Positions 37,807 to 52,176 of a stretch of 64,000 nucleotides of DNA are shown here, piece after piece (positions within the stretch are counted from its first letter, which is position 1; each line of letters opens with the position of its first letter). The stretch covers positions 14,338,540 to 14,402,539 of the forward strand of contig NC_134895.1 in NCBI RefSeq assembly GCF_041734735.1, in the 5' to 3' direction. This DNA comes from Babylonia areolata. Taxonomy: Eukaryota; Mollusca; Gastropoda; Neogastropoda; Buccinidae. The position numbers and the translations under genes are program-made. The notes beneath the pieces are model-generated. The model did not search any database. It was not told where the DNA came from and was given only the letters and a program-made list of their open reading frames with translations.

Positions 37807-40088
37807 ACACACACACACACACACACACAACTCATACACGCACACACACACACACACACAAGTCTCTCTGGAGACCCTGACCTGAGGCAAGAGAGACAGG
37901 AGCCTGCTCCACCCTGGTGGACCTGAGGAAGGTCTCTGTGCGGAAGGTCGGCGTCAGCTTGGAGGACAGGGGAGGCAGCTTGGCCGTGCGCACATAGCCC
38001 AGGAACTGAGTGCAGCTCAGGGCCAAAGCTTGCACAAACGTCGACCCCAGCTTCACAAACCTGCACAAAGCACACTTCATTGGTCTTCGGCGTCGGCGTC
38101 TTCTTTCCACAGGTTAACGCCCAGCCCACACAGTACAAACACAGGTGTGTTCTGTAAGGTGAAGGGATAGGGGGTGGGTGGAGGGCAGGGTGAATGATTG
38201 GACAGGTAACAGACCTTCTGGCCCAGGGGTGCCCATAACACCCCTCACCCACCATCCCACCCACTCTCTTCAGGTGGTTCTCTTCACTGGGTAAGCCACT
38301 AAATCTGACCAGCACAGAGCAAACCTATAGGCCCTGTTTACATCAGTTTGACATGGTACTGTATATGACACTGAACAATGACACTGAAGGGAAAAAAAAT
38401 CTCCAAGGAACATACCAAGCACAAATAAAGATCGGTTTGGGGAGGGGGCAAGGGGCCAGGGATATGGGGATGTTGGAGATATACAAGAACTCAAGTCCAA
38501 ACAGCAAGCAGATTCTCTGGGAAGTTGTAAAGGCGAACAAGTAAAAATTACGCATCTTTCCATCAACAAAATGACACCAGTCTGAATAAAACAAAAGTTC
38601 AGTGTTTAGCTGTTCTTCCACTTTCTTTTAATTTGGTCAAACTGAGAATGCATCCAACTATGACATTCATCTCCTGCTGCAAAGAAACATTCCATTTCTG
38701 ACTGAACTCACATACACTATCTATGAGTGTGTCCATGGTGAAGAAACATTCCATTTCTGACTGAACTCACATACACTGTCTATGAGTGTGTCCATGGTGA
38801 AGAAACATTCCATTTCTGACTGAACTCACATACACTGTCTATGAGTGTGTCCATGGTGAAGAAACATTCCATTTCTGACTGAACTCACATACACTGTCTA
38901 TGAGTGTGTCCATGGTGAAGAAACATTCCATTTCTGACTGAACTCACATACACTGTCTATGAGTGTGTCCATGGTGAAGAAACATTCCATTTCTGACTGA
39001 ACTCACATACACTGTCTATGAGTGTGTCCATGGTGAAGTTAACCCCAAATGTGCTACTATGCCTGAACGGTGGTCTCCTGCATAAAAACTGCCTACTGAA
39101 ATTACTGTAGCACATGAGGCCTGAAGCAAACAAAGCCTGTAAGGGGCTGAGACAGCTACCTTCACTCAGATTATCTTTTCAGCAAAGTGAATTGTTATAT
39201 ATTCAATGCACAACATTTATACACACCCCTTGCAACGTTGCTGAGACCATAGTCAAAAGTAAAACTCTAAACAGGACATGCTCAACTACATGACAATAAC
39301 CAAAAGTTACATTCTACATGAGATGTGCTGCTCAACAGTTTCAGTTTCTCAAGGAGGCGTCACTGCGTTCAGACCAACCCATATACACTACATCACATCT
39401 GCTGGGCAGATGCCTGAACCAGCAACATAACCCATCATGCTGGTCAAGCCTTGAATGCATACATAATCATACTATCAGAGTGGATTTCTTCTACAGCCCT
39501 TTTCCAGGGGACAACACTTGTGTTGGCATGTGTTCTTTTTCGGAGCGTGCCAAGTACGTGCTGCACAAGGCACCTCAGTTTTTATCGTCCCCTCCAAACA
39601 ACTAGAGGCTCAGTTTGATTTTCCAGTCAAACGTGAGAGAAAGAGGTGAGGCCTAGGATTCGAACCCGGACAGTGTATTGGCAGATAAGTGTCTTAACCA
39701 CTCTGCCACCTTCCTCCTAAAATCCTGCGCAACATGCCGCCACGCACTGCATGCTCACCATCATGTCACACGTTACTTACGGAGTGAACTGCTGCAGTCC
39801 CATCTCCCTCAGAGCCACATAGGTGCCAGCAATGACAGCGTCAAAGTAGCGGGGCTTCACGGATGGCGGCAGGTTCTTCACGTGCCTGAACAGCACCTCC
39901 AGCCAGTCTGCAAGCTGAAACACAAGCACCCAGTCCCATGACGTGCTTACCTGTTGCATTTCATTAACAAAGCATCTAAAACAGCATTTCTCAGCAAAAG
40001 CTGTAGGAAGCGCAGGACTGGGTGGGGACACATGGGTAGGGGTGGGGGTGTGAATGGGGGGTGAGATCACTTAGACCAAACACACACC

Positions 40089-40128
<40 letters not shown>

Positions 40129-41584
40129 AGTCCACTACACCCCCCCCCCCCCCCCCCTGCCCCTCCCCCCCACAGCAACATATATTTCTAACTTAATCGA
40201 AAGTTCAGAAATAGATCTAAAAAGTGTGGCGACCACATACACTTCCACACCTGTACCATTATGGGAGACACAGAGAGCAGCTTTTGATATTGCAATCAGA
40301 AAAAGGATGAAAATATTAATATCATGAAAGTGAATGTAAACACCCGCCCATATGAAAAGTATCAAAACCACCTTCAGGTGTTTACAGACGGTTCAGTGCT
40401 TGAAAATAAAAACACGGGTGCAGTTTTGTAATTCCAGTGCTTGAAATTGAAAGGGCATTCTATATTGGAAGCAAGCTATCTATATTTACAGCTGAACTAG
40501 TGGCTGTAATGCTTGCGTTGGCATATCTGATAAATCTCCCTTTAACTATTTTCAGAGTAGTTTTATTGGTTGACTCAAAATCAGTCTTACACGCATTAGA
40601 ATCGTTAGATATAAAAACTCGATCAGACCTTATTTTTGAAATATATTATCTATTGCACATTCTATCAGCCAAAGGCACAACCACAGAATTTTGTACGGTA
40701 CCCTCTCATGTTGATATAAAGGGAAATGAAATGGCCAACAGAACAGCAAAAAAAAGGTGCACAAAGAAAAGAGAACTGATTTGAAATACTTATCCAACAA
40801 TCAGCTTCACAATGTTACAGACGTCTCAAGTTTTCAATATGGAACAGACACCAGGCTAGTGCTGATGACAGAATTTCACACCAAAAGGACAAAGAGTTTA
40901 CAACTGAAATTACCCAACACAAATTGATGGATTTCCCATCGTACTATCATAGACTGGTAACTTCTCTGGTGTCTCGTATAAGACTGAACGCTTTCAAGAC
41001 AAAGTTTAGCAAAAACGTTTCTTGTGTATGTGGTAAACAAATCACACGAAATCATATTTTGTTTCGGTGTCAAATTATCAACAGGTTACTTCCAAAGTCA
41101 TGTAAAGTTAGAAAATTCTCAGAACAAAACATGGGAGTGTTTCTATGATGCGACCTTACCGATATTCGGTTTTAATTTATATTGTAGTTTATGATGTTAA
41201 TTGCTGTTACACAGATATTTATGAATTGTTGATTCCATTGTTCTAGTTTATCCTTTCTCTGTATATCCCCTTCAATCCCCATCCCCTTACCCCAGTCTCA
41301 CACACACAAACACACATACACACATGACACGTCTAATATCACTCAAAGTGAAAAGACGTTAAATTAAAGAAAGAATGCCCAGCAGTGACCCAACCCAGAC
41401 AGGGTGACGATGACAATACTCACAGGCTTGCTGGAGCCACACACACACACACACACAGAGCCACACACACAGAGCCACACACACACACACACACACACAC
41501 ACATGAACACACACACACATCCAGAAGTGACCCAACCCAGACAGGGTGACGATGACAATAGTGTACACACAGGGCTTGGTGGAG

Positions 41585-41623
<39 letters not shown>

Positions 41624-41850
41624 TACACACATGCACACACACACACACACACACATGAACACACACACCCAGCAGTGACCCAATCCCGGCAGGGTGACAA
41701 CAACATGGATACTCACAGGCTTGGTGGATCCGGCCACCTTGAAGCGGGCCACAATATAGTCCATCAGCCAGGGCCCGTCCCTCAGGTTGTCACACAGGGG
41801 ATGACCCATCTTGTGCTGGGGTCGGATCTCAGCCAGCACAGACATAACAC

Positions 41851-41892
<42 letters not shown>

Positions 41893-41893
41893 C

Positions 41894-41932
<39 letters not shown>

Positions 41933-42005
41933 GCACACACACAAACACACACACATTAATGACAATGTGTATGAGGGACTCACTGAAGGAATGTCATTTG
42001 ATTTC

Positions 42006-42036
<31 letters not shown>

Positions 42037-43325
42037 TTTTCCACCCACCCATACACACAGTCACATACAGCACAACACAAACACACACAAAGGAACACAC
42101 GAAAACGACATGAGATCCGGACCCCTTGACCCCCAAACTTTACCCACCCCTCAGACCGCAGTAACACAGATTGCCATAGTTGGGGATTTTGTAGGTGGAG
42201 AAGCCAAAGCCGTCCCCCTCTTCCTCCACCCCCACACGGTACAGGATTCGGTTCAGGTCGCTCAGAGACAGCCGGCCGGCAATTTTCCTGAAGGCCGAGT
42301 CCTGCCACTTGCACTTGTAGCTGCTGTCCCCTGTGTAGGAACGGAATATGCTGCTGTACTGGCTCAGCCCCCAATGGACCCCCTCCAGTGCCTTCTTGGC
42401 CTTTTCCGTTGGCGCGCACCTGCACATGCACAGTCAGTTTTCAGCTTCCCAAGGGGGCATCACTGTAGTTTGCACCAGTCCACTTATGCCAAACCACATC
42501 TGCTAGGTCGGTGCCTGACCAGCAGCATAACCCGACATGCTTTGCCAGGCCTCGAGTGCATCCATAAGTATTTTTGTGTACCTGTCAGTGTGGATTTTCT
42601 TCCACAGAATATTTTTTTTGCCAGAGGACAACACCTATGGAGTAATGGCCTAGAGGTAATGCGTCCGCCTAGGAAGCGAGAGAATCTGAGCATGCTGGCT
42701 CGAATCACGGCTCAGCTGCCGATATTTTCTTCCCCTCCACTGGACCTTGAGTGGTGGTCTGGACGCTAGTCAATCGGATGAAACGATAAACTGAGGTCCT
42801 GTGTGCAGCATGCACTTAGCGCACATAAAAGAACCCAATGCAATAAATGGGTTGTTTCTGGCAAAATTCTATAGAAAAATCCACTTCGATAGGAAAAACA
42901 CATGAAACTGCACGCAGGAAAAAATACAAAAAAAATGGGTGGCGCTGTAGTATAGCGACACGCTCTCCACAGGGAGAATTTCACACAGAGAATTCTGTTG
43001 TGATAAAAAGAAATACAAATACAATGTTTTTCAGTGTGCCATGTGTGTGCTGCATACAAGACCTCAGTTTATCATCTCATCCAAATGGCTTGACACTCAG
43101 CTTGATTTTGCAGTAAAACCTGGGAGAAAAGACGAGAGACAGGGATTTAAATCTAGACCCTCACAAACACTGTACTGGCAGATAAGCTCCTTAACCAGTC
43201 TGCCACCTTTCTCTCTGCACATGCATAAGCGCACAAGAAGCTGACAGAAAGTCATCTTGCAAAGTTGATGCTTTGTCAACACAGACTGAGGTCTAAGTCA
43301 ATGCTGTAAAACTTGCAGGTCATCT

Positions 43326-43375
<50 letters not shown>

Positions 43376-46220
43376 CTTCCAAAATGAGAGGCCATGATTA
43401 AGAAGAGTTAAAATGTAACCATTTTTTGCGCCATTGTGCTTGGCAAAAGAAATTTGACAATGTAAAATCAACATGAAGCTCATGACCAAAACAATTTTTT
43501 TTTTTTTTAATGAAACAAAACAAAAAACAACCAAATTATATTTCAAGAGAGCAAGTGGAATAACCATATAACCATTATTACAATTTTCTTTAATCCAGCC
43601 CTCTACAGGGGTAAAAGGGAGAGGGGGAGAGAGAGACAGACAGACAGACACACTCACATGACCAGCCTTGCTGGAGAGCGACGACGGTACCCAGAGTGAA
43701 GTTGTTGAAGTAGACAGACAGACAGACAGACATGACCAGCCTTACTGGAGAGCAACGATGGTGCCTGGAGTGAAGTTGGTGAAGTAGACAGACAGACAGA
43801 CAGACAGACAGACATGACCAGCCTTGCTGGAGAGCGACGACGGTGCCCAGAGTGAAGTTGGTGAAGTAGACAGACAGACAGACAGACAGACAGACATGAC
43901 CAGCCTTGCTGGAGAGCGACGACGGTGCCCAGAGTGAAGTTGCTGAAGTAGACAGACAGACACACAGACGGACAGACATGACCAGCCTTACTGGAGAGCG
44001 ATGACAGTGCCCAGAGTGAAGTTGTTGAAGTAGACAGACAGACAGACAAACAGACATGACCAGTCTTACTGGAGAGCAACGACAGTGCCCGGAGTGAAGT
44101 TGTTGAAGAAGACAATGGTCCTGTCCTCCTCCTCGGAGAAGTCCTCCTTGCAGTAGTTGCTGTAGCTGATGTGCATGTGCTCCTGCAGGTCCAGGAAGTA
44201 ACCCGCACTGGGCAGGCCGTTGATCTCCTTCTCGTTCCTCTTGTAGTTGCAGCGCGGGTTGTGGATCAGGTTGCCCTCAAACACCACCTCCTCCACCACA
44301 CCTGTCCACATGTACGCCAGTCACAGTCATACACTGCCTCAAGGCTAACAGTAACATATTTGCCATTTGTTGTAGGTCTGCACGTTACCACTAGGACATA
44401 ATGAATGTCAGACCTTTCTTGTTGCCCTGTTGAATACTAGTTATTTGTACCGTGACGTTTTCTAAATAAAATACTGTTTAAACCAAGCAAGGGTCTGATT
44501 TTCACCTTAATGCTCAAATGACTGTTACTGTATGGGAAGTTGAAGGGGTCATAATCATTCATATTTCCTCACTTCTTCTACTTCCTTCAGGCGACAACCT
44601 TCATCTTGTTGAAGATTACTTCACACTTGAGGGGGCAAAAAAGACATAAAAAAACTATAAACAAGAGAGGCTAGGCCTTCAAGACTCACTTGTGATACAC
44701 TTAAAAAAAAAAAAATCTAATTGTTAAAATGTGTTCTGTATTTGTTATTATAAAGCTTCGGGTTAAAAAAAAAAAAAAAAAAAAAAGTCCTAACCAGATT
44801 CAAACCCTGCGTGTTTGGGTGAGAAGAAACTGTCTTACCCATTACACTATCGTGGCTCCTTAACCGACGTTCTAAAATTTAATATTTGACATACTTTTTT
44901 AAAGGGCGATAAATCAATTGCGGTATTCGCAGTGAGAACGCTGTTTAAATCAGAATCATATTATTCTGGTGTATCTTGGGCATTCAAAAAATCTTTAAGG
45001 GCAATAAAAAATTCTTTTTAAGTCCGCGGTAAAGGAGACGTGGCTATCGCCGCAATCACACTGCAACATTTAGCTGTTTTCTCTAAATCTAGATAGATGT
45101 ACAAGTTCCGCCGGGAATGTAGTACAACACGGTCGATTTAATTTCTCTGTTATGTTTTATAGTTTTAAAGTTGATATGAAAATTTAGTATTTTGTTAAAC
45201 TAATAACATGTAGAGCCAAGTACAAGTACTTCTAAACGTCGTAAGAAGTGAAAAGGACTTCATTTTGAGAAAAGTCAAGACTGGAGATTTTTTCCTTTCA
45301 TCGTGATCAATTCAAGGGTATTAACTCGCATGGTTTACAATTTTTAACTGTGAATTCTGACTGATTCTGTGGATATTTTTATGGCAGTTTGGGGCATAAT
45401 CCAGTAAGTGATGAGGTATTCACAAATCTTTCTCTGAATAAATATTTAACGGTCTCCTTCTCCAACTTTCCATCACATGCTATCGTGTATTGTCCATTGA
45501 ATATAGGATTGAACGGGCAGGTCAACAACTTGAAACAAAATGGCATTGTTCGCGTTCGCAAAGAATATGAGCACGCACTTTGAATGTGTATAAATATGTG
45601 TACGCAACTGATTTTTGCCCATGACCTTCAGGGCTCAGCCAATAGATCTGTAAAGTCCACTCGTTGCATTGATTTTAGTATTTTCCGAAAAAGACCACTT
45701 GGGCGAATGAACATAGTGAAAGCCCTGTACACTAAGAGTAAAACACACAAGCTTTTTATGTATTGAGTATAATTTCAAAATGTAATGTTTGAGATGAGAA
45801 AGATCAGTTTAAAGCAAATTAAGTCCCCTAGCATTAATTACAGAGTAATTTCCCTTTTTTACTATCTGCACCAAAACGCTTGCAAAATAAATAAAACTTC
45901 CATGCTTAGCAAAAGAAGTTCCTGTTTGAACAAAAAATGATAATAATGACTGCTCTTGTTGTTGTGTCAGAATATCAGATCAAAGTGCCAAGTTTAGAGA
46001 ATACAAAAAATATAAATATGCAGTTTGCATATAATTTGGCTTCTTTATTTATTTTTTTGTGCCCATCCCAGAGGTGCAATATTGTTTTAAACAAGATGAC
46101 TGGAAAGAACTGAATTTTTCCTATTTTTATGCCTAATTTGGTATCAACTGACAAAGTATTTGCAGAGAAAATGTCAATGTTAAAGTTTACCACGGACACA
46201 CAGACACCCACGGACACACA

Positions 46221-46256
<36 letters not shown>

Positions 46257-49200
46257 ACTAAACACTGGGTTAAAACATAGACTCACTTTGTTTACACAAG
46301 TGAGTCAAAAACTGTTCAGATCTTGTCTCTACTGAAGGTGCAGATGTTACACTGTCTGGGAGTACATTCCACTCCAGGATGGTTCTTGGTAAGGAGTATT
46401 TGCGGTACTCCACAGTGCAGGAAGGGACAGGGTAGGACTGGGAGTTGGTGTGGTGGGCTCGATATCTACCAGGAACTTATCATCTGACACAAGTCTGTGT
46501 GCAGAGACTTTTCTAGTCTGTGGGAAGCAGGTGATTTTTCAAGATTCCAGAATGTACGCTCAGACCCATTTAGAGCATGAGCCATAATTTGTTTTTTGTT
46601 TTGTTTTTTTAGTTTCAAGAATGCACTTAATTGTCTGCAGGTTCTCCAAATAATTTTGTTCTCTTATATCTAGTTAAAAATATTTTAAAATAGAGCTGCC
46701 TTCAAACAGAAAAGCATTTTACCTTTGAACAAGTGCAGTTTATCAGTTTCTCTGAGCACAACATTGTTTCTCAAGAATAATCAAAACACTATAATTTTCC
46801 ATCTTCAGTCTTCAGTAACACTTGAAACAAATCTCATCAGCATTTATCTATCGATCAAAATAGTGTTATTCTTCATCAACACTAAAAACAAAATTTCATC
46901 GGCACCTATCTATCAAATCTTGGCAATATAGAAATCAGTATCATAAACTTGCATTATGAATGTATAAAACATACTGCCTGATACTTAAATCTATCACAGA
47001 TTTCTGGATTTTTATTTAAAAAAAATTTAAGCACACAGACTGAACATGAACTTCCTGTCTACACCGAAATAATCTAAAGTCAGAGGTGCCAATCCCCAGT
47101 CCATCAGTACTCCTGATAATGTACATCAATGATTTCTTAACCCATCTCCCTGTTTTTCAAGCAGCACAATTTTAGTCAATGTGCTTATATGAGCATTAAC
47201 AAGCGTTCAAGACTGGTAAAGTAGAATGATTAATGTCTTAAGAATAAAAAAAAACCAACACTTTTAACAGTCAATTCATCCATTAACCTACTGTATCTTT
47301 AGATGAATAAACACTGAATTTTTTTTCTTTTGATGGAGAAAGATCATTCAAATGATCAGAGTCCAAATATGATCACAACACGTTATACTGTTGAACAAAA
47401 AAAAGTCTTTCAATGCAAGGATCGATTTCCACGTATGAATAAAGGGAGCATCGTAGAAGCCAATCTTTGCACTTTTTATTTTCAGGTTGATTAGGCTCTT
47501 TTAATCTGACTTTTCTTGTTTAAAATTCCAGAAATGAGACCATCACAGACACTATATTGGCAGATAAGTGTCTTCACCATTGTGCCACCTTCCTACTCAG
47601 ACAATCACCACCACTCACCATTTTTCTCCAAATGCCAGTGGCTGACCTTTGTGTTATGATTGGTCCAGATTGGTCACATGGACTTAAATTCATCCATGAT
47701 TGATGATCTTATATCAGTGGCACTAGACCACGAACAAAACTTGCAAATGCTCAAGGGAACCATCTCATGGTTACATAATTATGTCAGTATAATTATGTCA
47801 GTCAGGAAAGAGACAAGACTGCATGAGTAAAAGTATTAGTATTCATCTCAAAAAGAAAGGGCTGTTTGGAGTAAATGGAAGCTCAGCAGGGAAGGGTAGA
47901 CAAGCCAGTCAGCATACGCAAGCAGGGATAACATATAAGAGACAGACAGAAACAAATGCTAGGAACAGCTACACAAGCACTGATGCAATAAGCTTGTCAG
48001 AAAAAGAGAAGGGTGGACGGGAGAATGCACATATAAGTGGAGGAGGAAAAATATTCATACATGTACACTTCCTGCTTCACAAACGTGAGTACTGAGCAGG
48101 AGGTGGTTAGAGGAAAGGGTTGGAAGAGAGAGAGATGGGGTGAGAACTTGGAGGGAGGAGGAGAGAGAGGGAAGGGGAGAGGAGTGGAAGTTATGAATGG
48201 GAGAGAGACATGAGTCAACATGACAGGATCTGATCCTACTTCATGGAAAGGACAGGAGAAGGGCAGAAGGGTGGGGTGGGTGAGCTGGTTAGAGAATCCT
48301 GAAAAGGGGATGAAGTGTAACACAAGGGAGAATACAGTCCATCAGCTGAACAGGTGAAGCATTGTTCAGTGTTAAGTGTGTCTGTGCGAGAGAGACATGC
48401 AGACAGATGTGCACTCACACATGCCTCTTAATATAACACGCATGCAGACATGCTCATGAAACAGATCGGTCAACATCAAGACACAACACATAAGCGCTTG
48501 CCACGCCACTGCAACAACAGTGAACAGACTGAGGTAGTTGGAGGAGTGTAAGCAAAGGATACTGGCAGGTTGGGAGAGACAGGCACAAGGGGGCGGGGAT
48601 GTGTCGCCATTGACTGATAAGATACCAACAGAGCTACATGTGAGGAGAGGGGGATGGGTGGGCCCAGACACACAAAATGACAAACCCTCAGACAGCACAC
48701 TGTGCAGCAACCAGTCATGGAGAGATGGTAGCTGCAGACATTTGCAAGCAAAACATTACCACTGTTCATTGATAATAAACATCAGCTGAACGCTAAACCC
48801 TAAACAATCAACAGTGACATGTCTCACTCAAAAGAAAACATTTCCCTCTCCAGTGCCAAGGCCTCTTCATATGTCACAATTTTACTTTCAACAGACACCA
48901 TGAACATGTAATAATCACCAGGCATTCCTGACATTCCCTGAAACATCAGGATAAATACTCTTTCACAGCCAAGTTTCTGTGTGAAAAACACTCACCAGCA
49001 CCAAATATCTTAGACTCCATGTTCTCAGTCACACAATGCAGCTTGTATCAGCACAACACAGCAGACTTGTTTACTTCAAACTCAGTCAAGGGGAAAGGTA
49101 GTCAATTTCCTTTTGTGCGGGAAGTTGGCTGCAGCTGTCAAGCTTTGTTATGATGTGAAAAAAATGGTCCTTTTAACATGACCACTCAATGTCCACTAAA

Positions 49201-52142
49201 GTCGCCAATAGCAGTGAACTATCCTGTCAACTAAAGTCGCCTGTGGTAGTGAAAGAATTTTTTTTAAAATTAGATTTGGTACCTATCTTAACTGATGAGA
49301 GTAATCACATCAATACAATCCAGCAGCAAACTGACACCCCTGCCCTTTGGCTCTTCAAACACAACACACAGTGAACGCCAAGGTCTTGCCCAGCATGAAT
49401 GGTTTTTCACAATGATGGTCAATAAGCACTAGTCTATTTTCTGTCCTTCTTACTTATCAACAACAAACCAGTATATACAATATAATACTGCAATCAGGGT
49501 TCCCACAGATGTGACCAAAACAAAATTATAGTCGTTTTCTAAACCAGACTGAACATTTTCCATGTCCAATACAAAAGCCAAACTGAATCAAAATTTTGTT
49601 TGCAACACCACTGACTAAAGACAACAGCGGACATCCCAGTCTTGTGGTTTAATTTCCATCACTGTCAGTTTGTCCGACTGTTTGGTCTTTATAAAAAAAT
49701 ATTTTTAAATGCATTTAGCACTTTGTTAAATGGTACTAGTGAAAGGTATCTCCCAAGACTTTTCAGGACCCTGAAGGGCAACACATGATTTTCCAAGACT
49801 TTTTCCAGCCCTGGAAAATTTTCTCCCCCTCCTCCCCCCCCCCCCCCACCCGACCCCCCCTCCATGCCCCCCACCCCCACCTCCACCCCCGCCATCATTC
49901 CCACCAAGATATTTCCAACTTCCATGGCTTTCTATGAACCCTGCGCAATGGGTTGAAGGGTAGAGATCCCAAAATTCAATTTTCTTTGTTTCCAAACTGG
50001 TTGGTGTCCAGAGGGAAGAGGAAGAGAACTCACCCTCAATGCGGAGAGGATTGAAGAAGAACTTTTGGTTGAGGTCTGGAGGCATTTGGAAGATCAGGCT
50101 GGTGACAAGGATGACCGACTTGAGGGTGACAGGGTTGTAACGAGTTATAGCCACTACCCCAGGAATGACGTCTTCCGTGTGGAGCTGCCATCATGCACAC
50201 CCTTCACTCTCAATCTTATTGTCAACATACAAAACCTCAACACCTGTTAAAAGAAAACTACCAGCCAGTACAGTCACATTCATGCACATAAACACAGATC
50301 ATGCCTTCAACCTTTTTCATCACAGGATTAAAAAATTCAACATGAACATAAACATAATTATACATCATACATGATATTATATAAATGATAAAAGAAACAC
50401 AAAACCAACAAGAGAAACAAGGCCTTCAAGACTCACTTGTGATACACACTTTATCCAGTAAAAAAACAAAAAACAAGAAACACACTTTATCCAGGGGTTG
50501 AGTCCTGTCCAAGTTTTCAGTGTCAGCAGATTCATGGGAGACTGTGTTGGAAGGGTGTGGTGGTGGTCTCCACTCTAGAAGGGATACTCGCTCACTCTGG
50601 TTCCGCGACTAAGCGATCATTGTTTCCAGTACGGGGCTTAGCAGCAGTGCCCTAACTGTGTTAAATCAAAACAGGCACTAGCGAAATTCACCAAAAATAC
50701 TCTGCAGCGGTGCAGGGTCTCCTCTGATATGTGGCCTCCTGGCAAGCTGACACAAACAGTTTCCTATGGACTGTCAAAGCTGGGATTTCGACAGATGTAC
50801 CAAGGTGTGTCTGTGTGTGGCGAGAGTGGGGAGGGGCGGGGGCCGGGGGTGGGGGGGGGCCTCTGAACGAGTGGTGTGGTAGCAACGCCACTGAAAATGT
50901 ACAGATGATGGGGTAGCAAAACTACAACAAAATCAATACAGCAGGAAGTGGGAGGAATGTTGCAGAGAACCTCCAGGGGTTTGTACACCCCTGACCACAC
51001 CACCACAGAGGTGACATGACGTAAAAAGCAACACTGACCTGGGTGTAGCCCTCCTCAGCCAAGCGACGGTGCAAAACGTTCAGCGCTCGCTTGCCCCTGA
51101 TGATGCCCGTAGACGAGTCCGCACCCTCGCCGTTCCTGTTTTTGTCCCTCACCCAGCGCTGGTACAGCCTGGTCTCTGTCACCACGTTAATCTGTGCAGG
51201 TATTTACAGCACAACACGTCGTAGTGTATCACAAACATCACACTAATCAACGCATACACTGCGGGGTACATAAACCACATCCCTTCAGAGCACTCTTTTT
51301 GTGTACCTACTTCATTACAGTATGCGTTCCTCCAATCTGACACCTGCCTTGCAGATTTCTACATTGAAAAAACAATCACTTGCAAAGACACCTTGTCAAG
51401 ACTTTACAAATATATCTCAAGAAACGCTGTCATCCATACTAGCTGACATTCCAAAATTTCAATACTGAAAACACTCTCTGGGCAGTAAACTAGTCTGTGA
51501 CTTTTTTTTTTTTTTAATGATTTTTTACACTACCTGATTAAACCTCTCTCAGTATATGACTCTCTGGGGCTACCAGCTGTGAATGTCAAACAGAATGGGC
51601 AGCATCTTGGCACCAACTGTCAACAAATACAACTAATAAATGATAATATAATTGTATATTGCACTTTGTCCTATTTTCTAAACAGGGATCTTGGTACAAA
51701 AGCAAACACACATGCACACACACACACACATAAAAGAAGTACACAACAAGAAAACTGGAGTGGTGCAGGGGTGTTTAACATTAGTTCAAAGAAACCCGTT
51801 TTCAAGGGAAGACTTGAATGAAGAGGAAGAAGAAGAAGAGCCCCTGATCTGCAGAGAGAGTTGGTTCAACAGCTGGGACCAACAATGTGTTGTTCTGTCA
51901 TCTATGATCTATACATCACACAAGTCACCGCCCCCCCCCCAACCACCTCACACACACACACACTTAAACAAACACAAGTCACCCCCCCCCACCTCACACA
52001 CACACACACATAAACAAAGGACACAACAAGAAAAATGGAGTGATGCAGGGGTGTTCTACATTAGTTTAAAGAAGTGTATTTTCAGATGAAGACTTGAATG
52101 AAGTGGAAGAAGAAGAATGCCTGTCATCTATGATCTAAACAT

Positions 52143-52176
<34 letters not shown>

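Noticed and set aside
43590-44208. Open frames reading [20 protein letters not shown]
   Set aside because: They run through the duplicated exon 9 junctions and the (TCTG)n linkers in frames other than that of AGL; intron sequence.
49726-50033. Gly-rich continuation of the exon 8 frame
   Set aside because: Lies past a strong donor (GAGG/GTGAGT) that joins in phase to exon 9; the Gly run is a poly-C intron tract.
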